Part shown: positions 1 to 8,174 of the stretch, in pieces
Numbering within the stretch: position 1 is the first letter of the stretch
Layout: the number at the start of each line of letters is the position of its first letter
Source of the DNA: Hyphomicrobiales bacterium
GTDB taxonomy: Bacteria > Pseudomonadota > Alphaproteobacteria > Rhizobiales > Rhizobiaceae
DNA length: 64,000 nt
Assembly: GCA_026400435.1 (NCBI GenBank)
Contig: JAPLOZ010000085.1
Location: forward strand, 92,717-156,716
Reading direction: 5' to 3'
Program-made: the position numbers and the translations under genes
Notes under the pieces: model-generated
The model's input: the letters and a program-made list of their open reading frames with translations, nothing else
Databases searched by the model: none
Told to the model about the DNA's origin: nothing

Positions 1-2
1 TC

Positions 3-905
3 CCCAAGGACCACGAAATCGGCAGGATCGAGCGCGCCAAGGATGGCGAGCCCGGCGATCCGGCGAAGGACTTCGCGGCAGTCAACCTTACGATCTATAA
101 GTCCGGCCCCGCATTCACAGCCGCCGTCGCCGACGAGGGCGAGCGCGTTCTGGTATTCATCCACGGCTACAACACCGGCTTCGACGACGGCGTCTATCGC
201 CTCACCCAGATTGCACAGGACACCGGCTATCCCGGAACGCCCGTCCTGTTTTCCTGGGCGTCTGGGGCAAAGACCCGCGATTATGTCTATGACAAGGACA
301 GCAGCACGGCGGCGCGCGACGATCTCGAGGCGACCCTTGTCATGCTTTCTAAATCGCCGCGCATCAAGAGCATCGATATCATTGCGCATTCGATGGGCAA
401 CTGGCTTGCCATGGAGACGCTGCGCCAGCTCGCCATCGCCAAAAACCGCGATCTCGACGGCAAGCTCGGCTATGTAGTGCTGGCGTCGCCCGACATCGAT
501 GTCGATATCTTCAAGAAGCAGATGATGCGCTACGGCAAGCCCGACAAGCCGTTCGTCGTGCTGCTGTCCGCCGACGACAAGGCGCTGCGCTTCTCCAGCC
601 TCATCGCGGGCAAGCAGGCGCGCGTCGGCGACGACGCAAACGCGGACGAACTCGCCGCACTCGGCGTGACCGTGGTCGACCTGAGCACCGTCGAGTCAGG
701 CGACAAGCTGAACCATGCGAAATTTGCCGACAATCCCGTGCTCGTCCAACTGCTCGGCGAGCGGCTCCGGCTCCCGGAAAGCCTGCAGCCCACCCCAGAG
801 CAAACAAACGAACGGATTGGTGAACTTGGCAACGGGCTTGGCCAGGCCGCGTCGATCATCGTCACGACGCCGTTCCGTATCCTGACCCTCGGCGCCGGCG
901 GATAG
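3..905 (+). CDS. Alpha/beta hydrolase of the DUF900 type, 5' truncated
   Basis: The reading frame is open from the window edge, so the N-terminus is missing. The visible part has the alpha/beta hydrolase signature of the DUF900 esterase group: an oxyanion region FIHGYNTGF, a nucleophile elbow AHSMGN with the likely catalytic serine, a downstream acidic segment ASPDIDVD, and a late histidine in the segment LNHAKF. Substrate is unknown; relatives are annotated as esterases or lipases. It converges on the adenine deaminase gene with a gap of only 13 bases. The family assignment is firm; the cellular location cannot be judged without the N-terminus. Confidence 0.85.
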   Translation, partial: PKDHEIGRIERAKDGEPGDPAKDFAAVNLTIYKSGPAFTAAVADEGERVLVFIHGYNTGFDDGVYRLTQIAQDTGYPGTPVLFSWASGAKTRDYVYDKDSSTAARDDLEATLVMLSKSPRIKSIDIIAHSMGNWLAMETLRQLAIAKNRDLDGKLGYVVLASPDIDVDIFKKQMMRYGKPDKPFVVLLSADDKALRFSSLIAGKQARVGDDANADELAALGVTVVDLSTVESGDKLNHAKFADNPVLVQLLGERLRLPESLQPTPEQTNERIGELGNGLGQAASIIVTTPFRILTLGAGG

Positions 906-918
906 GCCAGCCGCCCGT

Positions 919-2733
919 CTAGATAAACAGTTCGACCTTCTCGAAGGTCCTGACGTCGACCAGACCCACGTCCGAAATCCGGAGCTCGGGAATGACCACC
1001 AGCGCCAGCAGCGAGTGCTGCATGTAGGCGTTGTTGAGCGTGCAACCACAGGCGCGCATGGCTTCGGTCAGGCGGCCTGCCTTCGCCGCGACGATCTCGG
1101 CGCGTTCGTCCGACATCAGTCCGGCGATGGGCATCTCGACCAGGGCCAGCTCCTTGCCATTCGAAAACAGCACCACGCCGCCGCCGACTTCCGCCAGGCG
1201 GTTCGCAGCCAGCGCCATGTCCCGCTTGTTGGTGCCAACCACGATCATGTGGTGGCTGTCATGCGCAACCGTCGAGGCAAGCGCGCAGTCTTCCTTGTAG
1301 CCAAAACCGGAGACCAGCGCGTTGACGACCTTGCCCGTCCCTTTGTGGCGTTCGACGATTGCGATCTGGCAGACATCGTTCTGCCGGTCCATCGCGACCA
1401 AGCCCTCCTCGACCGGCAGGTCTGCTTCCAGTGCCCTGGTCGGCGCCTGGTTCTCCACCACGCCGATGACACGCGCCCGCACCTCGTTGGCGCCTGCGGG
1501 TGCGACAATGTCGAAGTCCTTGGCGTCGATCGTCCGGCCGACATGGACCGTGTTTTTCGCGCTCGCCGGATAGTCGTAAGGCGGGATGTCGATGACCAGC
1601 CTCCCCGCCTCCGCCACCAGCACGCCTCGTGCATAGACCTGATCGATCGTGATCTGGGAAAGATCCGTGACGATCAGGAAATCGGCCTGCCGTCCCGGCG
1701 CGATAGAGCCTATCTCGCGTTCCAGTCCGAAATGCTGCGCCGTGTTGAGCGTCGCCATCTGTATCGCGGTGACGGGCTTCAGTCCCTGCGCGATGGCATG
1801 GCGCAGCACGCGGTCCATGTGGCCCTCGTTGACCAGCGTGCCCGAATGGCTGTCGTCGGTGCAGAGGATGAGGTTTCTCGGGTCTATGCCCTCCTCCGTC
1901 ACCGCCTTCACCTGCTCGGCGACATCGTACCAGGCCGAGCCAAGCCTGAGCATCGCCTTCATCCCTTGCCGGACGCGCGCTATCGCGTCGGATGCGCGCG
2001 TTCCCTCATGATCGTCCTGCGGGCCGCCGGCGACATAGCCTGCGAAAGGCAGTCCGAGGTCGGGCGAAGCATAGTGTCCGCCGACCGTCTTGCCGGCCTT
2101 CATTGTAGCGGCAATCTCGCCGACCATCTTGGCGTCGTTCGCCGCGACGCCCGGAAAATTCATCACCTCGCCGAGCCCTATGATGTTTTCCCACGTCATC
2201 GACTCGGCAACCTCCGCAACGCCAAGGATTGCACCGGGCGTTTCGAGCCCCGGCGCGGACGGCACGCAGGACGGCATCTGCACATGCACGTTGACGGGCA
2301 TCGCAAGCGCCTCGTCATGCATCAGCCGGACGCCTGGCAGGCCAAGCACATTGGCAATCTCGTGCGGATCGATGAACATCGAGGTCGTGCCGTGCGGGAT
2401 GACCGCGCGGCAGAATTCCGTGACCGTCACCATTCCACTCTCGACATGCATGTGGCCGTCGCAGAGACCGGGGACTAGATAGCGCCCTTGCGCTTCCACC
2501 ACGGTCGTTCGCGGCCCGATCGCGTGGCTGGCGTCCGGCCCGCAATAGGCGAAGCGGCCGCCGACGATGGCGATGTCGGTGCCCGGGATGATCTCGCCCG
2601 AATGCACGTTGACCCAGCGGCCGTTGCGAACCACTAGGTCGGCGTGCTTTCGACCCATCGCCACGTCGACCAGAATGGTCGCCATGGCCGGCCATGCAAG
2701 AGGCTTCTCGAAGGTCGTATGTTTGCGCGACAT
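919..2733 (-). CDS. ade: Adenine deaminase
   Basis: Hydrolyses adenine to hypoxanthine and ammonia (EC 3.5.4.2) in purine salvage. The 604-residue protein has the amidohydrolase layout: a small N-terminal beta-domain, the metal motif GHMHVE with His94 and His96, a DPHEIANVLG segment, a CTDDSHSG motif, and a long C-terminal region typical of the ade family. The start at 2733 is preceded by a GGGAGT ribosome site; an internal Met17 is less well placed. It fits the purine genes elsewhere in the window but is a single gene here, tail to tail with the upstream hydrolase. Length and motifs match the family well. Confidence 0.93.
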   Translation of the reverse strand: MSRKHTTFEKPLAWPAMATILVDVAMGRKHADLVVRNGRWVNVHSGEIIPGTDIAIVGGRFAYCGPDASHAIGPRTTVVEAQGRYLVPGLCDGHMHVESGMVTVTEFCRAVIPHGTTSMFIDPHEIANVLGLPGVRLMHDEALAMPVNVHVQMPSCVPSAPGLETPGAILGVAEVAESMTWENIIGLGEVMNFPGVAANDAKMVGEIAATMKAGKTVGGHYASPDLGLPFAGYVAGGPQDDHEGTRASDAIARVRQGMKAMLRLGSAWYDVAEQVKAVTEEGIDPRNLILCTDDSHSGTLVNEGHMDRVLRHAIAQGLKPVTAIQMATLNTAQHFGLEREIGSIAPGRQADFLIVTDLSQITIDQVYARGVLVAEAGRLVIDIPPYDYPASAKNTVHVGRTIDAKDFDIVAPAGANEVRARVIGVVENQAPTRALEADLPVEEGLVAMDRQNDVCQIAIVERHKGTGKVVNALVSGFGYKEDCALASTVAHDSHHMIVVGTNKRDMALAANRLAEVGGGVVLFSNGKELALVEMPIAGLMSDERAEIVAAKAGRLTEAMRACGCTLNNAYMQHSLLALVVIPELRISDVGLVDVRTFEKVELFI

Positions 2734-2869
2734 GGCAGACTCCCGTTGAGGCAGGATGCCAAGACGGGGAGGATTTGACCAGTTGTTCCTTGAACTGGCG
2801 TCGGCCGCTCAGCCGCTCGGTCTTCGAGCGGGAGCGGCCGGTCCGCCATGCGGCTGAAGCGGCGTTGCG

Positions 2870-3991
2870 TCAGAATTTAATGCGGACGCCGGCGAGCACA
2901 GCGTCTCCATCCTCGAAGTCCGCCTTGGTCGTGTCGTATGCGTAGCGGCGGTAGGTCAGATAGAGATCCGTATTGTAATCCTTGATATTCTGCACGACGG
3001 CGACGCCGAATGACTGGCTGGTCGAGTCGAGCGCGGCGATGTCCTCCCCGTAGTAATAGTCCACGGCGAAGGCCGTCGGACCGGACTCGACGAAGTCGCG
3101 CAGCAGTCCGACCTTGCCATAGACATAGGTCCCGATTCTGCTGCCATTGTCCTGGGAACCGGCAGCGACCGTGAAGTTGATGCCCGAGGCTTCGTGCAGG
3201 ATCGACGCCGAGCCGTCGACGATCTCGACATCGTTCTCCTGCCATGCGTACGCAATTGCGCCCTGCACCTTGAAGCCGTCGAACTTGTTTTCATATTTGA
3301 GCGCTATGTCGGCCAGAGGCGTTTCGCTGTCGGCGAGCAGGTCCTCACCGTAGGAGGCGCTGACGACAAAACCCGCCATCTTCGGCGTGTCGTAGCGAAT
3401 GCGAACCTTGCGGCTCAGTCCATCGTAGTTGTTGAAGGCCGACTTCACGGCGGGTCCAAAAGCAGCGGTGTCCGAATCGCGGAAGAGCTGTCCGCCAGCC
3501 GTGGCCTGGACCTTGGAATAGGCGATCACCGTCGTCCCCGACAGGTCGACTTCGGCCGTCGTATCGGACGCCATGGAGCCCTGGCCGACCGACAGCTTTC
3601 CGTACGAGTCGTTGCTGATGTAAGCTTCGATCTTGCGAAAATACTTGTCTTGCCACGTCCAGTCCGGTTCGTCGTTCGTGACGCTGATCGTATTTGTCGA
3701 GTAGGCGGGATATTCAACTTCCAGCGCCGCGCCAATTTTCCAGTCGTTTTCGAGGCCCTGGTCGTAGGTTACGCCGATGCGAGAGCTCGAATTGTCGTTG
3801 TCGACAGGCGCATAACCATTGGTTTCATAGCCGTCGTCATAGACGAGAAGGCCCATATTAATCTGCCCGTAGATTCTCACCTTGCCGCCATTGGAAAGTT
3901 CCCACTCAATCTTGGGGATTCCTTCGCCAAACGCGGCCGTCGTCCAGACTGGCGTCGTCGCCAGGACAAGCGGCAACGCGACACTCTTCAT
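2870..3991 (-). CDS. Outer membrane porin
   Basis: A 373-residue protein with a signal peptide (MKSVALPLVLATTPVWT, cleavage near AAFGEG) and a mature part rich in alternating aromatic and charged residues, ending in Phe (GVRIKF), the usual outer-membrane beta-barrel terminus. Stretches such as GKVRIYGQINMG and YGKLSVGQGS are typical of alphaproteobacterial porins. It probably forms a general diffusion channel; its selectivity cannot be read. The frame stays open upstream to 4309, but the signal peptide places the start at 3991, with 4024 as an alternative. A divergent hydrolase gene lies about 275 bases upstream. Confidence 0.82.
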   Translation of the reverse strand: MKSVALPLVLATTPVWTTAAFGEGIPKIEWELSNGGKVRIYGQINMGLLVYDDGYETNGYAPVDNDNSSSRIGVTYDQGLENDWKIGAALEVEYPAYSTNTISVTNDEPDWTWQDKYFRKIEAYISNDSYGKLSVGQGSMASDTTAEVDLSGTTVIAYSKVQATAGGQLFRDSDTAAFGPAVKSAFNNYDGLSRKVRIRYDTPKMAGFVVSASYGEDLLADSETPLADIALKYENKFDGFKVQGAIAYAWQENDVEIVDGSASILHEASGINFTVAAGSQDNGSRIGTYVYGKVGLLRDFVESGPTAFAVDYYYGEDIAALDSTSQSFGVAVVQNIKDYNTDLYLTYRRYAYDTTKADFEDGDAVLAGVRIKF

Positions 3992-4124
3992 GATCCGACC
4001 TGTGCGGGAGGTATTGCTGGGCATTCGTCGGGACTCCGGGCATGAGGGCGTCGATCGGCCAGCACAATGTGCTCCGCTCGGTCGACATTCGTGAGGTATT
4101 TCCGCGTTCGTTCTACATCGCTGA

Positions 4125-4150
4125 TGTGACAGATTGCCGACGCTGTGACA
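4125..4150. promoter_or_regulatory. Paired TGTGACA direct repeats in a divergent promoter region
   Basis: Two identical heptamers TGTGACA lie at 4125-4131 and 4144-4150, 19 bases apart (nearly two helical turns), between the divergent porin and hydrolase genes. The arrangement resembles a tandem site for a response regulator or CRP-like dimer, but no known regulator can be assigned. A small inverted repeat (TACGG at 4157-4161 with CCGTA at 4167-4171) follows. Chance cannot be excluded. Confidence 0.25.
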
Positions 4151-4265
4151 CCGCGTTACGGCAATTCCGTACGACCTGCATTCCGGCCCTACCTTGAGTT
4201 TTTCGTTCGTTGACATGCACCGGACCCGGACGTTCAATGCGCCTGCAAACCGTTGGAGAGAACGA

Positions 4266-5117
4266 ATGGGCCATTTGTGGAATATGTCCGCCTTTGCAGT
4301 CGCGTTCACGCTGGTCGCCGGTGCTGTCTCCGCCGAGGAACGCTGGGAGACACTGCCGGAACCGGCTCCGATGCCGGCCGCCGCCGAAACCGGCTACGCC
4401 AAGGTCAACGGCATCGAGATGTACTATGCCACCTTTGGCGCCGGCGATCCCGTGCTGCTGATCCATGGCGGGCTCGGTCATGCCGACATCTGGGCCAGCC
4501 AGGTCGCCGAACTTTCCAAGACCCATAAGGTGATCGTCGCCGACAGCCGCGGCCACGGTCGCTCGACGCGCGACGCGCAGCCTTTCGGCTATGACCTCAT
4601 GGCGTCGGACTACCTGGCGCTGCTCGACTATCTCAAGGTCGACAAGACCGCCTTGGTCGGCTGGAGCGACGGCGGCATCATCGGCATCGACATCGCGCTT
4701 AATCATCCCGAGCGCCTGACCAAGCTTTATGCGCAGGCCGCCAACGTCACCACCGACGGCGTCGATCCGGGCGTCGAGACCAACAAGACTTTCGGCGCCT
4801 ACATCGAACGTTCGGGCAAGGACTACGCCAGGATGTCCAAGACGCCTGGAGAATACGACGCCTTCCTGGAGCAGATCAGCCATATGTGGGCGAGCCAGCC
4901 GAACTGGACGAAGGAGCAGCTCGCCACGATTACCACGCCGATCGCCATTGTCGCTGGAGACCATGACGAGGCGATCAAGCGCGAGCATACCGAATACATG
5001 GCTTCGGCAATCCCCGGCGCGAAGTTGATCATCCTGCCCAATGCCAGCCATTTCGCGATGCTGCAGGCGCCCGATGAATACACCAAATCGGTGACCGACT
5101 TCATCGACGCGAAATAG
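4266..5117 (+). CDS. Secreted alpha/beta hydrolase
   Basis: A 283-residue alpha/beta hydrolase with an N-terminal signal peptide (hydrophobic AFAVAFTLVAGAVSA followed by EER). Visible motifs are LLIHGGLGH (oxyanion hole), GHGRST, the nucleophile elbow GWSDGG with the catalytic serine, an acid in AGDHDE and a late His in NASHFAML. It is therefore probably a periplasmic esterase or lactonase; the substrate is unknown. The start at 4266 is chosen because GGAGAG lies five bases upstream and a signal peptide begins directly there; an upstream in-frame start at 4194 has no such support. A strong hairpin follows the stop. Confidence 0.85.
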   Translation: MGHLWNMSAFAVAFTLVAGAVSAEERWETLPEPAPMPAAAETGYAKVNGIEMYYATFGAGDPVLLIHGGLGHADIWASQVAELSKTHKVIVADSRGHGRSTRDAQPFGYDLMASDYLALLDYLKVDKTALVGWSDGGIIGIDIALNHPERLTKLYAQAANVTTDGVDPGVETNKTFGAYIERSGKDYARMSKTPGEYDAFLEQISHMWASQPNWTKEQLATITTPIAIVAGDHDEAIKREHTEYMASAIPGAKLIILPNASHFAMLQAPDEYTKSVTDFIDAK

Positions 5118-5132
5118 GATGACGCGAGACTG

Positions 5133-5159
5133 GGCAGGGCGGCGTCTTGCCGCCCTGCC
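5133..5159 (+). terminator. Hairpin terminator after the secreted hydrolase
   Basis: A perfect 11-base stem, GGCAGGGCGGC at 5133-5143 pairing with GCCGCCCTGCC at 5149-5159 across a five-base loop, sits 16 bases after the hydrolase stop. The following T-tract is weak, so termination may be partial. Confidence 0.6.
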
Positions 5160-5210
5160 TGTCCGGCTTGTCTTGACGCGCGGTATCGGACGGCTGAAAA
5201 GACATGCCGC

Positions 5211-5292
5211 GCGGACGTGGCGGAACTGGTAGACGCAAGGGACTTAAAATCCCTCGGCTTCGGTCATCCGGGTTCGATTCCCGGCGTCCGCA
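5211..5292 (+). tRNA. tRNA-Leu(UAA)
   Basis: A complete class II cloverleaf is visible. The acceptor stem GCGGACG pairs with CGTCCGC, the anticodon stem AGGGA/TCCCT encloses loop CTTAAAA with anticodon TAA at 5245-5247, an extended variable arm follows, and the T arm is CCGGG-TTCGATT-CCCGG. CCA is not encoded; the genome continues CGA. The gene decodes UUA. It stands directly upstream of the MurF-like/glycosyltransferase unit, a common kind of insertion site, but I could not find a repeated copy of the tRNA 3' end downstream. Confidence 0.95.
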
Positions 5293-5309
5293 CGAGGGGT
5301 ATCGCAGGA

Positions 5310-5335
5310 CAAGCCTGGCCAGCCTTGCTTTTTTT
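5310..5335 (+). terminator. Probable tRNA-Leu terminator
   Basis: A short imperfect stem (CAAG at 5310-5313 with CTTG at 5324-5327, inner pairs interrupted by a C-C mismatch) is followed by seven T residues at 5329-5335. Position and T-tract suit an intrinsic terminator for the tRNA gene. Confidence 0.5.
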
Positions 5336-5433
5336 GGGCGACATGCAACTTTCGGAACACGTATCGGTTGCGACAGCACCTGCCCTGCAACGCGAAACGA
5401 CGATTGTGCTTTACGAAGGGAAATGGCCGCAAC

Positions 5434-6687
5434 ATGCCATCTCGCAAACGGAAGAGCCGACTGTCAAAGTTGCACAACAAGCGCTTGCGCCAGCTTGTCA
5501 GTGTGCTGCAGACGCAATGGGTCCGTGTGCGCGCCCGCTACATGCGCCGGCGCTGCGGCAGGTATATCGGCGTAACCGGAAGCTGTGGCAAAACGACCAC
5601 AACCTTTCTCGCGGGAGAATTGCTGAAAAGCGAGGGGAGCACGTATGCTGTCGTGCGCAACAACCTCGCAAGGGGAGTAATCCGCTTCCTGGCGCACCTC
5701 GACCACCGGGTCGATTTCATGATCCAGGAAATTTCTGGCGACACCCCAGGCAACATTGCAGGCATAGCATCGATCGTAAGGCCCGACGTGGCGGTAGTCA
5801 CCGCTGTTGGTCATGACCACTTCTCGAACTTCAGGGATGTGATCGTGAAGGGGGACGGCGAGGTTCCCGTTAGCGACCGCTATCTCGCCGCAATAGCAGC
5901 CGAGAAGGCAAGCCTTGTATCCGGGCTGAAGCCGCGCGGCATAGCCTGTCTCAATGGCGATGATCCGCGGGTGCGCGCCATGGCCGACCTCGCGCCAGGC
6001 AGGGTTGTCCTGTTTGGCGTTGGTGACGGGGTTGAACTGCGGGCGGTCAATGTCGCGGCGGTCTGGCCGCGCAGGCTGACCTTTGACTTGATCGTCAACG
6101 AAACGGTTTTCAACGTCCAAACCCGCTTTGTCGGAACGGTTGCGCTCCATTCGGTGCTTGCGGCGCTGGCGGTCATTCACGCCGTCGGAGGAGACCTTGC
6201 TCGCGCAATCGACAGTCTGGCAACGCTTGAGCCGTTCGACCAACGCATGAGCGTCCACTACGGCATCGACCGCCACACCTACCTGGCGGACACCAGAAAG
6301 GCGCCGCATTGGCAGGTCGAGAAGCTTCTCGACGATCTGCCGAGCATCCAGGCAAAGCCGCTTGTGTTCGTGCTCGGTGAAATATCGGACACGCGCAACG
6401 ACAAGAGCAGCCTCTACCGCAAGCTGTTGCGCCGCGCCAGCGGGCTTGCCGACCATGTCGTGGGATTTGGCCCCGCCGCAAGCAACGCCCGCAAGGTGGC
6501 CGCTCAGGGATTCCGCAACGTCGTCGCTATCGACACCCATGAGCAGGCTGCCGAATATCTTGCGTCTCTGACGCCGAGCGTTGTGCTGCTGAAGTCGAAC
6601 AAGACCGCCAAGCTAGCGCGCATCATGACTTTGGCTGCGCTTCCAAAGCCCGTCGACAGCAATAGGCAGCGAATTGTCAGGCTGTGA
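5434..6687 (+). CDS. MurF-like Mur ligase without the N-terminal domain
   Basis: A 417-residue ATP-dependent Mur ligase homologue. After a strongly basic leader (residues 1-43, rich in Arg and Lys) comes the P-loop GVTGSCGKTTT at 46-56. Then follow MurF-like landmarks: an acidic EISGDTPGNIA segment, VVTAVGHDHFSNF, CLNGDDPR, an ADTRKAPHWQ segment where MurF has DDSYNANP, LGEISDTRND, and a C-terminal LLKSNKTAKL. The N-terminal UDP-MurNAc-binding domain of true MurF is absent, so ordinary cell-wall synthesis is unlikely; ligation of an amino acid or small acid to another carrier is my inference. An in-frame start at 5368 is possible but 5434 has GAAGGGA upstream. It overlaps the next gene by four bases. 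Confidence 0.8.
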   Translation: MPSRKRKSRLSKLHNKRLRQLVSVLQTQWVRVRARYMRRRCGRYIGVTGSCGKTTTTFLAGELLKSEGSTYAVVRNNLARGVIRFLAHLDHRVDFMIQEISGDTPGNIAGIASIVRPDVAVVTAVGHDHFSNFRDVIVKGDGEVPVSDRYLAAIAAEKASLVSGLKPRGIACLNGDDPRVRAMADLAPGRVVLFGVGDGVELRAVNVAAVWPRRLTFDLIVNETVFNVQTRFVGTVALHSVLAALAVIHAVGGDLARAIDSLATLEPFDQRMSVHYGIDRHTYLADTRKAPHWQVEKLLDDLPSIQAKPLVFVLGEISDTRNDKSSLYRKLLRRASGLADHVVGFGPAASNARKVAAQGFRNVVAIDTHEQAAEYLASLTPSVVLLKSNKTAKLARIMTLAALPKPVDSNRQRIVRL

Positions 6688-6962
6688 GACGAAAGATGCG
6701 CCAAATCGACAGGCGCGGGCTCTCTTCAGGGCAAGTCGGGTACTACTACCGGGCTTTGGACAAACGCCGTCACGGCAGCCAGCTTCTGCTGTTTGGTCAA
6801 GACTGGTCTCGAATATGCGCGCTTCATCACAGCCTCCTCGGATCGGCATATGGAGTGCCCCAACCGATCGGACCTGTCAACTTGCGCGGGAACCCGGCAA
6901 TCGACGCGGACGCCCGTTTATCGTTCGCCGCGGTCGGGGAATTTGCTAAGCAGCCTGTATGA
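6684..6962 (+). CDS. Unknown 92-residue protein coupled to Mur-like ligase and glycosyltransferase
   Basis: I do not recognise this protein. It starts at a GTG whose bases overlap the preceding stop (GTGA at 6684-6687) and its own stop overlaps the next start (ATGA at 6959-6962). Four-base overlaps on both sides are the usual mark of translationally coupled genes and are the main reason to call it. The product is basic at its N-terminus, then mixed (QVGYYYRALDKRR, LLLFGQDW), with no signal peptide, clear membrane helix or known motif. It could be a carrier or accessory protein of the unit, or a chance frame in a decaying gene. Confidence 0.5.
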   Translation: MRRKMRQIDRRGLSSGQVGYYYRALDKRRHGSQLLLFGQDWSRICALHHSLLGSAYGVPQPIGPVNLRGNPAIDADARLSFAAVGEFAKQPV

Positions 6963-7849
6963 ATCACACATCCGCTCTCGTGCTCGCCGCAGACGACAGG
7001 TATTTTCCCTTCGCCTGCATCGCCGCGAAACAGGCTATCGCGCGCGCCGCCAGGCCGCTCCCGGTTGTCCTCATCCATGACGGCGTGACGGAACAACGGC
7101 TGAAGGAGGGCAAGGCCTATTGCCCGGAACTCATTCTTGCCGACGCCTCGCATCTGCTTGAAGGCAGCAACTTCAGCACCGGCGCGTGGCAGAGCAGGGC
7201 CACCTACATCCGGCTTTTCATCGACCAGATCCCGGAGATCAATCCCTATGATCGGGTTCTGTATGTCGACAGCGATGTCTCGGTCGTCGCGGATCCATGG
7301 AGCCTTCTGTCCGTCGGGCTGACCAGCGCTCCAATCATGGCAGCCTATGACTGGAGGCACCTGGCTGACGTCTCGTTCCGTTCGCGTCTGTCGCTGCCGC
7401 CTGGATCGCCCTACTTCAACGCCGGTGTGTTGCTTTTGGACCTCGGGGCGGTCCGGGCCGCGGGTCAGTTGGAGGTCGCCCGGGCGTTTGCTTCAAAACA
7501 TCGCGACCTGTGTGTCGATCACGACCAGGATGCGCTCAACGTGGCTTTCCAGGGTAAGTGGCAGGTGCTCGACTGGCGCTGGAACGCGGTATCCCTGAAC
7601 GGCGATCTTATGAAGAAGCGGCCGTTCATCCGCCACTTCACCGGCAAGAAACCCTGGTTCCCGGACCAGCGCGGCGTCGAACGGGAATTCATCGACAGCT
7701 GGCGCTCCGCCATCGAAGCGTCGCCGTCGCGCCAGGCTGCTGGGACGTTTTGGACAGGTACTCGAGCATATCGGACAGGCTTCGGCCAATGGTCGGCTAG
7801 CCGAGAGCTATCCCGAGATCGCACTCCTGAAGTAGCCGGTAAGGTTTGA
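6959..7849 (+). CDS. Glycosyltransferase family 8 protein
   Basis: A 296-residue GT-A fold transferase. It shows the family 8 pattern: N-terminal nucleotide-binding strand (ALVLAADDRYF), a YIRLFIDQIP segment, the metal-binding DxD in YVDSDVSVV (residues 104-106), YFNAGVLLLDL, a DHDQDALN motif, and a late IRHFTGKKPW. It should transfer a hexose from a nucleotide sugar to lipopolysaccharide or another surface acceptor in the cytoplasm. The last 40 residues are low in recognisable motifs. The ATG overlaps the preceding stop, so it belongs to the same operon as the MurF-like ligase, which suggests modification of a surface glycan. Confidence 0.88.
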   Translation: MNHTSALVLAADDRYFPFACIAAKQAIARAARPLPVVLIHDGVTEQRLKEGKAYCPELILADASHLLEGSNFSTGAWQSRATYIRLFIDQIPEINPYDRVLYVDSDVSVVADPWSLLSVGLTSAPIMAAYDWRHLADVSFRSRLSLPPGSPYFNAGVLLLDLGAVRAAGQLEVARAFASKHRDLCVDHDQDALNVAFQGKWQVLDWRWNAVSLNGDLMKKRPFIRHFTGKKPWFPDQRGVEREFIDSWRSAIEASPSRQAAGTFWTGTRAYRTGFGQWSASRELSRDRTPEVAGKV

Positions 7850-7919
7850 TCAACCACTTGGGCACGGGTTACGAAACCCTTCCACGCTCCGGCCGTTGAC
7901 CTCGTCATCGGGCTTGGCG

Positions 7920-8174
7920 ATGGAGTACCCCGGTTTGCGGTTCCACTGCGTCGAAGAATTGCCAGGAAGCTGGATGGTCTGGGATGACCTTGCCGCAGCG
8001 CCTGCAAGCCTCGGGAGTAACCTTCTGAAGGGACGCAGCGAAGGCCGCGCAAGGGCGGCATGCGAAATTCTCGAGCGTATTTATCGCAGTCGGCTCGACG
8101 GTCTGGCCCGAGAAGTCGCGCTCGCATCGCCCTCAGAAGACGACCATTCAACGCATGGCAATAGTAAGGGCTAG
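7920..8174 (+). CDS. Hypothetical protein
   Basis: A possible 84-residue soluble protein (starting MEYPGLRFHCVEELPG, ending in a polar tail). I recognise no family. The frame also contains a TTG start at 7896. Its stop overlaps the convergent hydrolase stop by four bases (CTAG). It lies just after the glycosyltransferase and could be a fourth member of that unit, but no strong ribosome site precedes it. It may be spurious. Confidence 0.4.
   Translation: MEYPGLRFHCVEELPGSWMVWDDLAAAPASLGSNLLKGRSEGRARAACEILERIYRSRLDGLAREVALASPSEDDHSTHGNSKG

Noticed and set aside
1015..2478. 487-codon plus-strand frame
   Set aside because: Antisense to adenine deaminase, no ribosome site and low-complexity His/Arg-rich product.
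3992..4309. N-terminal extension of the porin to 479 residues
   Set aside because: A clear signal peptide begins at 3991; the extension has no homology or signal character.
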